A stretch of DNA of 64,000 bases, from assembly GCA_024234435.1 (NCBI GenBank), contig JACKOF010000001.1, positions 868,001-932,000 on the forward strand, written 5' to 3'. Below, piece by piece: positions 27,293-35,036 of this stretch. A model generated the notes under the pieces. That model searched no databases. It was not told where the DNA came from and worked only from the letters and a program-made list of their open reading frames with translations. Origin of the DNA: Pseudomonadales bacterium. GTDB taxonomy: Bacteria > Pseudomonadota > Gammaproteobacteria > Pseudomonadales > Porticoccaceae. The first letter of the stretch is position 1. Each line of letters starts with the position of its first letter. The position numbers and the translations under genes were made by a program.

Positions 27293-27354
27293 CCCAGGTT
27301 TTTAGCCTGGGCCTGCGCCTTTGGTAAGGCGCTTAGATAGGGGTCTGTACCCCT
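27261..27354. repeat. Four consecutive perfect hairpins between pyrD and rmf
   Basis: Tandem stem-loops: 27261-27284 (10-bp stem CGGCGGATGC, loop TGTT, inside the pyrD 3' end); 27292-27312 (7-bp stem GCCCAGG, loop of 7); 27315-27332 (7-bp stem GCGCCTT, loop TGGT); 27339-27354 (6-bp stem AGGGGT, loop CTGT). They cover the whole space just after pyrD. None has a T-run, so this is not a standard intrinsic terminator. Read on the other strand they form the 3' untranslated region of rmf. Confidence 0.75.
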
Positions 27355-27425
27355 GCGTGTAGTCACCTGCTTGCTAACTGTTCAATGGTCCTCTTGTTAG
27401 AAGGTTGAGTAGTAGAAGGTAAGTG

Positions 27426-27632
27426 TTAGAAATTGGCGACCTTTTGTTGTTCTGTGTGAAGTTTGTAGCCTTGCATTCGGTCATCGCGGCCTTCGCGCCA
27501 GCCGTTATACCAGTCGTGTGCACAGGGTGATGATGTATTATGTGGGCATGAATATTTGTCTTTACCGTTGAATCCGGCCTGGTAGCCTTTGAGAAAGGCG
27601 CGTTGGGAAGTGTCTCTTTTCTGTCTCTTCAT
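27426..27632 (-). CDS. rmf: Ribosome modulation factor
   Basis: 68 residues: MKRQKRDTSQRAFLKGYQAG, CPH ... W-x-x-GWREGRDDR, closely matching E. coli RMF (55 residues) but with a longer C-terminal tail (about 13 extra residues). RMF binds the 30S subunit in stationary phase or stress and drives formation of inactive 100S ribosome dimers. It is monocistronic, convergent with pyrD and divergent from rlmKL. A YfiA/HPF partner is not in the window. Confidence 0.95.
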   Translation of the reverse strand: MKRQKRDTSQRAFLKGYQAGFNGKDKYSCPHNTSSPCAHDWYNGWREGRDDRMQGYKLHTEQQKVANF

Positions 27633-27734
27633 ACTTGAGTGATCCTTCTTGGCTGCTCTTGATCTCGGCGTTCCAGTTCAACAAATTGAGGCCCCCTTGT
27701 CGAAGATTTTATTTTTCTATAGAGGTGGGGTTTT

Positions 27735-27763
27735 AATTCCCTGTCGGAATCAGCAAGGGAATT
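27735..27763. repeat. Hairpin in the rlmKL leader
   Basis: 8-bp arms AATTCCCT and AGGGAATT with a 13-nt loop, followed on the plus strand by a short T stretch (TTTTC). It ends 46 bp before the rlmKL start and could be a weak attenuator or a regulator site in the rmf/rlmKL divergent region. Confidence 0.4.
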
Positions 27764-27809
27764 TTCGAAAAATTGAATTAACTTGAGTTGTGAAAAGAGC
27801 GGATAAAAA

Positions 27810-30089
27810 GTGACCTATAACTGGTTTGTTACATGCCCTAAGGGGTTGGAAGAACTTTTGCTGGATGAGCTACAAGCGCTTGGTGCAGAAGATTTGCGTA
27901 TGACCGTGGCCGGTGTTTACGCCAATGGCCCGTTGGCACTGGCTTACAGGATGTGTCTCTGGTCAAGACTGGCAAACCGTGTGTTGCTGCCGTTGGCCAG
28001 ATTTGACGTTGAATCTGCAGAGCAGCTCTATGAAGGAGTACAGGCTGTTGCCTGGCCGGAGCATTTGACACCTCGTCAAACGATTGCGGTTGATTTTGTC
28101 GGTAGTAACGATGCTATACGGCATACGCAGTTTGGCGCTCAACGAGTGAAAGATGCGGTGGTGGATGTGATACAGGCAAAGTATGCTGACCGGCCCGATG
28201 TAGACCTGCGGCGCCCCGATATCCGTATCAATGCACACTTATCCAAAGATCGCGTCAACATCAGCCTGGACCTGTCTGGCGAAAGCCTGCATAAGCGTGG
28301 TTACCGACAAGCTATGGTTCCCGCTCCCCTGAAAGAAAATCTTGCCGCCGCGTTGTTGATACGGGCTGGCTGGCCACAGATGATCAATGATCTTGCTGAT
28401 AAGGCGGCCTTGGTTGATCCTCTGTGTGGTAGTGGCACACTTCTGATTGAAGGGGCGTTGATGGCCGCGGATATAGCCCCTGGCCTGAAGCGTTCCAAAT
28501 TCGGCTTCCATAACTGGTTGCAGCATGATGATGAACAGTGGCAGCAGGTTCACAGTGAAGCGATTAGCCGTTCACGGGTGGGATTAGAGAAGGGTAAGGC
28601 AGGCTTGCTGCCGGAAATTCGGGGTTACGATAAGGATACTCGTGCCGTAAGAGCCGCAGAAGACAATATTATTGATGCAGGTTTGGATGGCATTATACGA
28701 GTGATGGCGAAACCTCTGAACGCATTTAAAAAACCGACTCACCGGCAGATCGAAAAGGGGTTGTTAATCACCAATCCTCCATACGGCGAACGATGGGGCG
28801 AGATGGAGGAGCTGAGACCCCTCTACCAACAACTGGGTGAACTGGCAAAGCAGGAATGCCCCGGCTGGCGGCTGGCCGTGTTCACTGGCAACGAAGCGCT
28901 GGCCGGTGAGTTGCGCCTGAGGGCTGACAGGAAGTACAAACTGTTTAATGGCACCATAGCCAGCCAATTATTGCTGTTTCAGATGAGGGATGCGGACAGT
29001 AAGACCGATACAAAGGCTGCAGAATCAGAGTCTGAAAAGGCCGTTATCCTGCCGGAGGGGGCAACCATGTTTGCCAACCGGCTCAAGAAGAATAGCCGCA
29101 AGTTGAAGCCCTGGCTTAAACAGTCGGGTGTGAGTTGTTACCGGCTCTACGATGCCGATATGCCCGAGTATGCAGTAGCGGTAGATATTTATCACGATGC
29201 TATCCACGTTCAGGAGTATGCACCTCCCCAGCAAATCGGCGAACAGCAGGCCAACAAACATTTATCTGAAGTGAAGCAGGCTTTGCAATACTTGTATCCA
29301 CAAAGTCGCGCCAAACTGTTTTTTAAGGAGCGCCGACGTCAAAAAGGTGAGAATCAATACCAGCGAGTATCCGCCCGCCGTAACAGCAATGCTGTGTTCC
29401 GTGTCAAAGAGGGTTGTGCAGAACTGGAAGTTAATTTGCAGGACTATCTGGATACAGGGCTGTTTCTGGACCATCGCCCTGTCAGGCACTTGCTGGCGGA
29501 GCTGGCCGGAGGCAAACGGGTATTGAACCTGTTTTGTTATACCGCTGTGGCAACCGTACAAATGGCGCTGGCGAGTGCTGAATCTTCATTGAGTGTCGAT
29601 ATGTCGAACACGTACCTGGAGTGGGCGCAGCGCAACTTTGATCTTAACGGTATCGGCAAGCGGCATCGCCTGCTGAGAGCGGATTGTGTTGAATGGCTGG
29701 CCGAAACCGCGCAGTCGGGAGATCGGCAGTTTGATCTGATATTTCTCGACCCGCCGACCTTTTCAAATTCAAAGAAGATGACGTCGATACTTGATATTCA
29801 AAGAGATCACCCTGAGTTGATTGCCAATGCCATGTCGCTGTTGCCTGAAACAGGAGTTTTGGTATTTTCCAATAATTTTCGTCGCTTCCAGATGGCCGAA
29901 TCTGTGTTGATGGATTATCAGGTTGAGAATGTGACGAGTCGAACGCTGGACCCGGACTTTCAGCGCAACCAGCGGATTCACAACTGCTGGTTAATTCACC
30001 ACCGCAAAGGGAGCAACCTGGCGCCTCAGTATCTGCCTGATGCGTCACCGAACCCCTGGAAACGCGGGCGGGGCAGAGGTAGCGAGTAA
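27810..30089 (+). CDS. rlmL: 23S rRNA methyltransferase RlmKL (m2G2445 and m7G2069)
   Basis: 759 residues with GTG start at 27810. N-terminal THUMP region (about 45-155), a first methyltransferase domain with DPLCGSGTLLIEGA and the catalytic TNPPYGER (N2-guanine methylation, RlmL part), then a second domain with VLNLFCYTAVATVQMA (SAM site) and FLDPPTFSNSKKM (RlmK part, N7-guanine). Length and domain order equal the fused E. coli enzyme (702 residues) with a slightly longer linker. It acts on domain V of 23S rRNA during assembly. The stop overlaps the next ATG by one base. Confidence 0.95.
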   Translation: MTYNWFVTCPKGLEELLLDELQALGAEDLRMTVAGVYANGPLALAYRMCLWSRLANRVLLPLARFDVESAEQLYEGVQAVAWPEHLTPRQTIAVDFVGSNDAIRHTQFGAQRVKDAVVDVIQAKYADRPDVDLRRPDIRINAHLSKDRVNISLDLSGESLHKRGYRQAMVPAPLKENLAAALLIRAGWPQMINDLADKAALVDPLCGSGTLLIEGALMAADIAPGLKRSKFGFHNWLQHDDEQWQQVHSEAISRSRVGLEKGKAGLLPEIRGYDKDTRAVRAAEDNIIDAGLDGIIRVMAKPLNAFKKPTHRQIEKGLLITNPPYGERWGEMEELRPLYQQLGELAKQECPGWRLAVFTGNEALAGELRLRADRKYKLFNGTIASQLLLFQMRDADSKTDTKAAESESEKAVILPEGATMFANRLKKNSRKLKPWLKQSGVSCYRLYDADMPEYAVAVDIYHDAIHVQEYAPPQQIGEQQANKHLSEVKQALQYLYPQSRAKLFFKERRRQKGENQYQRVSARRNSNAVFRVKEGCAELEVNLQDYLDTGLFLDHRPVRHLLAELAGGKRVLNLFCYTAVATVQMALASAESSLSVDMSNTYLEWAQRNFDLNGIGKRHRLLRADCVEWLAETAQSGDRQFDLIFLDPPTFSNSKKMTSILDIQRDHPELIANAMSLLPETGVLVFSNNFRRFQMAESVLMDYQVENVTSRTLDPDFQRNQRIHNCWLIHHRKGSNLAPQYLPDASPNPWKRGRGRGSE

Positions 30090-30334
30090 TGCGGCAGCTG
30101 ATTCTTTACACGGGCAACCACTGTTCACTTTGTGATCAGGCGAAAATGCTGATTTACCCCCTGCTGACGGAATATGGCTGGGCACTGGAAGAAATCAATA
30201 TTGCGAATAACGCTGCGTTAAAAAACAAATACGGCTCGAGAATTCCTGTCGTTGTTACACCGGGAGGAGAAGAAAAAGACTGGCCGTTTACCTCTGGGCA
30301 GATAAAACGGGTGTTGACGGCAGATAATCTGTGA
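30089..30334 (+). CDS. Glutaredoxin-like family protein (DUF836)
   Basis: 81 residues of thioredoxin fold: LILYTGNHCSLCDQAK carries a CSLC active-site pair, RIPVVV contains the cis-Pro (IPV), and the C-terminus KDWPFTSGQIKRVL fits DUF836. It is coupled to rlmKL by a TAATG overlap, as in related genomes. Probably a small thiol oxidoreductase; the physiological partner is unknown. Confidence 0.85.
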   Translation: MRQLILYTGNHCSLCDQAKMLIYPLLTEYGWALEEINIANNAALKNKYGSRIPVVVTPGGEEKDWPFTSGQIKRVLTADNL

Positions 30335-30366
30335 TGCTGATTACCCGGATTTTCCCGAAAATGGAA

Positions 30367-30404
30367 AAAGGGCAATCAACCTTATAACAGAATGATTGCC
30401 CTTT
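30367..30404. terminator. Bidirectional intrinsic terminator
   Basis: A perfect 12-bp stem (AAAGGGCAATCA / TGATTGCCCTTT) with a 14-nt loop lies between the convergent glutaredoxin-like and PEP-CTERM genes. The A- and T-rich stem ends supply short U tracts in both directions. Confidence 0.8.
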
Positions 30405-30479
30405 GATTCCCTGTTGCTGGGCTAACTAAATGCCCCTTGTTTCATCTGGCGCTAATGCCCCCGCCACAGGGTTTGGTTT

Positions 30480-31205
30480 TTACGCTTTTGCTTTTCTGCG
30501 TCGGCTAAAGCCAAGGCCCGCAAGACCAAGTCCGAACAGTGCAATTGAAGCTGGCTCGGGCACAGGATTCGGGTTATCTGGATTATCCGGGTTATCAGGA
30601 TTGGTGCCAGGGTCTCCCAAGAAGAAGCTGTCAATACCAATATCGGTTCTGAAGCTGTCGGTGTCACTCCAAGCGATCACTTCAAGTGTCTGGATCTCTG
30701 CTGTTGCGGTGAAAATCATGGTTTGCCATGTCCAGCCTTCGAATACACCGAAATCCGGGATGTCCATATGAGCAGAATCCTGAATCTCATCACCAAACTT
30801 GATCTTCCAGTAACCACCAGTCTGCGACCATTGGCTTCGAGAGATACTTTGCTCAAAGGAAATTTCATATTGCTGGCCAATGACCAGTCCACCAAGTCCT
30901 ACTTGCAAAGCACTTTCAGTCCAGTTTGGTTGATCACCAATACCGTGCAGAAACTGCCCGCCTGTACTACTGGGTGCCCAGGTGTAACTGCCAAAATTAG
31001 TATTGCCGTCAAAAGTGTCTGGTGTGCCGCCAGTTGTAGTCCAACCCGGAGGAACTTGGGAGTTGTGGAAGTTTGTATTTATTGAACCACCTTCAAAACC
31101 GCCATTTTCGAAAGCGTCCAACAGTGCGGCATTTGCGTGAGGCATCAGAGACACTGCGCCTAATAATGCAAATGCTCTTATGAGTTTGAGGTTAGAATTT
31201 AGCAT
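30480..31205 (-). CDS. PEP-CTERM sorted extracellular protein
   Basis: 241 residues. It has a signal peptide (about 1-27, ending MPHANA), a beta-rich domain beginning with NGGFEGG and rich in Gly, Trp and Thr (carbohydrate-binding-like style), an Asn-Pro-Asp linker (NPDNPDNPDNPN), then the PEP-CTERM tag VPEPASIALFGLGLAGLGF and RRRKAKA. Proteins with this tag are cut and anchored by exosortase (EpsH), usually together with exopolysaccharide production. No exosortase gene is in the window. AAGGA lies about 10 bases before the ATG. Confidence 0.93.
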   Translation of the reverse strand: MLNSNLKLIRAFALLGAVSLMPHANAALLDAFENGGFEGGSINTNFHNSQVPPGWTTTGGTPDTFDGNTNFGSYTWAPSSTGGQFLHGIGDQPNWTESALQVGLGGLVIGQQYEISFEQSISRSQWSQTGGYWKIKFGDEIQDSAHMDIPDFGVFEGWTWQTMIFTATAEIQTLEVIAWSDTDSFRTDIGIDSFFLGDPGTNPDNPDNPDNPNPVPEPASIALFGLGLAGLGFSRRRKAKA

Positions 31206-31755
31206 ATCAGCATATCCTTATAGTCGAAACATACAAAATTTAGTAGCCATAAACACGCTGATTATTTTTTGTATTAATGGCTCTCCTTTCTCAAAAGCAA
31301 TTAAAATGCCAATATTTTTTTTCTTTTAAAAACAACATGTTAATATTTTTTCTATAAAGTATGGGTAAATTTTGTAAAAAAAGCTGACAGCTCTCAAGCC
31401 GTTGCTATGGGCTGTGTTGTGAATCTATATCAAATTCGCTGTTGTACTTTGTTATCCGAAGTTATCCGAAATAAAAATAGCGGTGACTTCGGGTCAACGG
31501 CTTTCTTGTGTTTATGGCGCGGCCTGCCTCCGGTTTCTTGTTTCTGTGTTAGTTGGAGCTATTGTTATGGTGCGCTGGCTGGCGCGGAGGGGTATGAGTG
31601 TTGTTTATTGATCTTCGTGTGGAAAAGCTTCCCGGTGTCTGGAGAAGGGTGGCGCTTTCCGTTAGAATCCCGGCTTTGTTTTATTCCGTACATAAACCCT
31701 TTGTGCTTGCGTGGTTTCACCATGGAGGTGCATATCTTGAGAGTTAAAGCACTGT
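31206..31755. other. Long intergenic region before prfB
   Basis: About 550 bp with no credible gene. The left part (31206-31400) is very AT-rich with poly-T/A runs and should hold the divergent promoter of the PEP-CTERM gene. A 10-bp tandem duplication GTTATCCGAA occurs at 31451-31470. An open frame at 31407-31763 (plus) has no ribosome site, many Cys/Trp codons of random type and runs into prfB, so it is not called. Confidence 0.6.
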
Positions 31756-32854
31756 ATGCTTGAAATTGCCCCTATAAAAAATGCCCTCGATGATCTTCAG
31801 GCGCGTACTGACGTGCTCAGGGGGTATCTTTGACTACGCTGAAAAAAAGGACCGCCTAGCAGAGGTTGAGCTGGAACTCGGTGATGCCGATGTCTGGAAC
31901 AACCCTGATCGAGCTCAGGCGTTAGGGCGCGAACGGGCATCTCTGGAAGCGGTGGTTGAAACGATTGAAACACTCGATGCGGGTGTTAGTGATGCCAGAG
32001 ACCTGCTTGAAATGGCTGCTGAAGAAAATGATGAAGATGCGGTCAGTGAAATAGAAGCTGAAGTAGAGCAGTTGGAAAGCCACCTTGCCAATCTTGAGTT
32101 TCGAAGGATGTTTTCCGGTGAAACGGATGCCAATAACGCATTCCTTGAAATTCAATCGGGTTCAGGTGGTACTGAGGCTCAGGACTGGGCTGAAATGGTG
32201 CTGCGTATGTATCTGCGCTGGGGGGAGGCAAGAGGTTTCAAAACCACACTTGAAGAGGCCTCCGCTGGAGAGATTGCTGGCATCAAGAGCGCAACAATCC
32301 GTTTTGAAGGTGAATACGCTTTTGGCTGGTTGCGCACCGAAACCGGCGTGCATCGGTTGGTCAGAAAGTCACCGTTTGATTCCGGGAATCGTCGACATAC
32401 ATCTTTCTGTTCGGTTTTTGTGTCACCGGAGATTGATGACAATATCGAGATTGATATTAACCCTGCTGATGTTCGCACAGATACATATCGTGCTTCCGGG
32501 GCCGGTGGTCAGCACGTGAACAAAACCGATTCAGCCGTGCGCCTGACTCACGAACCTACCGGTATTGTGGCGGAGTGCCAGAGTCAGAGGTCGCAGCATA
32601 AAAACCGTGATCAGGCATGGAAAATGCTGCGTGCCAAACTTTATGAGCAGGAAATGCTGAAACGCAGGGAAGCCGCGCAGGAGCTGGAAGAGAGTAAATC
32701 CGATATCGGTTGGGGCAGCCAGATTCGCTCCTATGTGCTCGACGACCAGCGCATCAAGGACCTGCGCACCAATGTGCAAACCAGCAATTGTGGGGCCGTG
32801 CTGGATGGTAATCTGGATCTTTTTATTGAAGCCAGTCTTAAGGCTGGTGTTTAA
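31756..32854 (+). CDS. prfB: Peptide chain release factor 2, with programmed +1 frameshift
   Basis: Translation starts at ATG 31756 and runs 25 codons to an in-frame TGA at 31831-31833. The site AGG-GGG-TAT-CTT-TGA-C is the classic RF2 autoregulatory slippery site with its internal Shine-Dalgarno-like AGGGGG. Shifting +1 continues at GAC 31832 to the stop at 32854. The joined protein is 365 residues, the same as E. coli RF2. The codon-recognition motif SPF (KSPFDSGNRRH) and the catalytic GGQ (GAGGQHVNKT) are present. It releases peptides at UGA and UAA; low RF2 favours the frameshift, so the level is self-correcting. lysS follows, as in E. coli. Confidence 0.96.
31820..31834 (+). promoter_or_regulatory. 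RF2 programmed +1 frameshift site
   Basis: AGGGGGTATCTTTGAC: the SD-like AGGGGG stands three bases before CTT, followed by TGA and C. This matches the conserved RF2 recoding element. Confidence 0.95.
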
Positions 32855-32907
32855 CCAGATATTGATATCGACGCAATCACTGAAAACGAACATGATCGAG
32901 CAGTAAA

Positions 32908-34416
32908 ATGACTGAGAGCCAGCAAGACGAAAACAAGCTAATTGCAGAGCGACGTGCCAAATTGCAAATGATTCGCGAGCAGTCGGCAGAGAAGAACAGT
33001 ACGGCATTCCCCAATGATTTTCGGCGTCAGCATCTGGCCGGTGATTTGCAGCGGGAATTTGGTGAAAAGTCCAAGGAGCAGCTTGAGGAGCAGGTGCTGC
33101 CGGTTTCAGTGGCTGGTCGGGTAATTCGCAACCGCGGTGCTTTTGTGGAAATCCAGGATATGTCAGGGCGTATTCAGTTGTACGTGACCAAGGAAGCCAG
33201 GCCTTTTGCGAAGGGGCTGGATCTGGGTGATATTGTCGGAGTTTCCGGAGCGCTGCACAAATCCGGAAAGGGTGATCTTTATGTCAACCTTGAGCAATAT
33301 CAGTTGTTGACCAAATCACTGCGTCCGCTGCCGGACAAATATCACGGTCTTGCCGATCAGGAGCTGCGTTACCGTCAGCGTTATGTCGATCTGATTGTGA
33401 ATCCAGATATTAGAAATGTCTTTAGGATTAGATCACAAGTTATTGAATTTATTAGATCATATCTTAATTATCAGCAGTTTATGGAAGTGGAAACTCCCAT
33501 GCTGCAAGCCATTCCAGGCGGTGCTACGGCCCGGCCATTTATTACCCATCACAATGCTCTGGACATCGACATGTACCTGCGGATTGCGCCGGAACTCTAC
33601 CTCAAACGCCTGGTAGTGGGTGGTTTTGAACGAGTCTATGAGATTAATCGCAACTTTCGCAACGAGGGGCTGTCGACGCGTCATAACCCCGAGTTCACAA
33701 TGCTCGAATTCTATCAGGCTTACGCCGATTACAATGATCTGATGGACCTGACAGAAGACATGTTGCGTCAACTTTCCCGGCATGTGTTGGCTACAACAGA
33801 AGTGCGTAGCACAGTAAAAAATGCCGAAGGCGAGGTTGTGCAGGAAACGGTTTACGATTTTGCCAAGCCTTTTCGTCGTCTTTCAGTGTTCGATTCAATC
33901 TTGCATTTTAACCCTGATATCAGTGCTGAGGCTCTGGCGGATGAAACCGGTGCGCGGCAGATTGCGGAGCATCTGGATATTCCTTTGAAGGACTACTGGG
34001 GGCTGGGCAAGGTTCAGATTGAGATTTTTGAAAAAACAGTGGAACACCGGCTTGATCAGCCAACCTTTATTACCCTGTACCCCGCTGAGGTGTCGCCGCT
34101 GGCGCGTCGCAATGATGCCGATCCATTCGTAACGGATCGTTTTGAATTCTTTGTGGGTGGCCGCGAACTGGCTAATGGTTTTTCGGAGCTGAACGATGCT
34201 GAAGATCAGGCAGAGCGATTTCGTGCCCAGGTATCGGAAAAAGATGCCGGTGATGACGAAGCCATGCACTACGATGCAGACTATATTCGCGCCCTTGAGT
34301 ATGGCTTGCCACCCACGGCAGGCGAGGGTATCGGCATCGATCGCCTGGTCATGTTGCTCACAGACTCCCCCTCGATTCGTGACGTGTTGCTGTTCCCTCA
34401 CATGAGGCCGGAATAA
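32908..34416 (+). CDS. lysS: Lysyl-tRNA synthetase, class II
   Basis: 502 residues. An N-terminal helical region and OB-fold anticodon-binding domain (about 60-155, VAGRVIRNRGAFVEIQDMSG) precede the class II catalytic core: motif 1 FMEVETPMLQ, motif 2 FRNEGLSTRHNPEFTMLE, motif 3 GEGIGIDRLVMLLT. The gene follows prfB by 53 bp. Residues 169-191, at the junction of the two domains, are encoded by unusually AT-rich DNA with four AGA/AGG codons (see findings). Confidence 0.97.
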   Translation: MTESQQDENKLIAERRAKLQMIREQSAEKNSTAFPNDFRRQHLAGDLQREFGEKSKEQLEEQVLPVSVAGRVIRNRGAFVEIQDMSGRIQLYVTKEARPFAKGLDLGDIVGVSGALHKSGKGDLYVNLEQYQLLTKSLRPLPDKYHGLADQELRYRQRYVDLIVNPDIRNVFRIRSQVIEFIRSYLNYQQFMEVETPMLQAIPGGATARPFITHHNALDIDMYLRIAPELYLKRLVVGGFERVYEINRNFRNEGLSTRHNPEFTMLEFYQAYADYNDLMDLTEDMLRQLSRHVLATTEVRSTVKNAEGEVVQETVYDFAKPFRRLSVFDSILHFNPDISAEALADETGARQIAEHLDIPLKDYWGLGKVQIEIFEKTVEHRLDQPTFITLYPAEVSPLARRNDADPFVTDRFEFFVGGRELANGFSELNDAEDQAERFRAQVSEKDAGDDEAMHYDADYIRALEYGLPPTAGEGIGIDRLVMLLTDSPSIRDVLLFPHMRPE

Positions 34417-34436
34417 ACTGTCGCCGGGTTTTCAGG

Positions 34437-34925
34437 ATGACTGAAAAAACTTCACTATTGGCATCGCAACTGGGTGAGTTGTTATTACAGCGAAAACTCA
34501 AGGTCACCTGTGTTGAATCCTGCACCGGTGGAGGTGTTGCCAGCGCCATTACCGATATCCCCGGCAGCTCCGCCTGGTTTGAGTATGGCTTTGTTACCTA
34601 TGCGAATAGAGCCAAGCAGCAGTTGGTCGGTGTTTCGGAACAGGTTCTGTGTGCTCACGGAGCGGTAAGTGAGCCAGTGGTCAGGGAAATGGTTGCAGGT
34701 GCACTCCGTGTTTCGGGTGCTGATATTGCGGTGGCTATCAGTGGTATTGCTGGGCCTGATGGTGGTACAACGGATAAGCCGGTGGGTACTGTCTGGTTTT
34801 GCTGGCAGGAGAAGATGGAGCGCGCACACTGTGCGCGTGAAATTTTTTCCGGCGGCCGCGCTGAGGTAAGGTCTGCGGCAGTTGAAAGGGCGTTGCAGGG
34901 ATTGCTTGACATCCTGAAAAAATAA
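34437..34925 (+). CDS. pncC: CinA C-terminal-domain protein, nicotinamide-nucleotide amidase PncC
   Basis: 162 residues corresponding to the stand-alone CinA C-terminal domain. Motifs: VESCTGGGVASAITDIPGSS (catalytic Ser region), FVTYANRAK, GAVSEPVVREM, and ISGIAGPDGGTTDKPVGTVW. It hydrolyses nicotinamide mononucleotide to nicotinate mononucleotide and ammonia (pyridine nucleotide salvage). Located directly upstream of recA, as in many gammaproteobacteria. Confidence 0.93.
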   Translation: MTEKTSLLASQLGELLLQRKLKVTCVESCTGGGVASAITDIPGSSAWFEYGFVTYANRAKQQLVGVSEQVLCAHGAVSEPVVREMVAGALRVSGADIAVAISGIAGPDGGTTDKPVGTVWFCWQEKMERAHCAREIFSGGRAEVRSAAVERALQGLLDILKK

Positions 34926-34947
34926 TATACTGTATCTACATACAGTG
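34906..34947 (+). promoter_or_regulatory. recA promoter with LexA (SOS) box
   Basis: A consensus -35 TTGACA lies at 34906-34911, within the end of pncC. The LexA box is TACTGTATCTACATACAGTG (34928-34947), which fits CTGT-N8-ACAG exactly. TACTGT (34928-34933) at 16-bp spacing can serve as -10, so LexA binding would cover it. This gives SOS control of recA. Confidence 0.9.
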
Positions 34948-35036
34948 TATATTTATCCAGTTATGTTGAGGTGATTACCATGAATGCAGCTGTGGAACAG
35001 ATGATAGAGAATGATATTAAAAAAGGGGTAAAAGCA

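Noticed and set aside
31407..31763. 118-codon plus-strand open frame before prfB
   Set aside because: No ribosome site, odd amino acid make-up with many Cys and Trp, overlaps the prfB start in another frame; treated as non-coding.
31781..31830. Alternative prfB start at 31781 in the downstream frame
   Set aside because: The residues before the frameshift in that frame do not resemble RF2, whereas the 25-codon zero-frame start matches E. coli RF2 exactly in length and sequence style.
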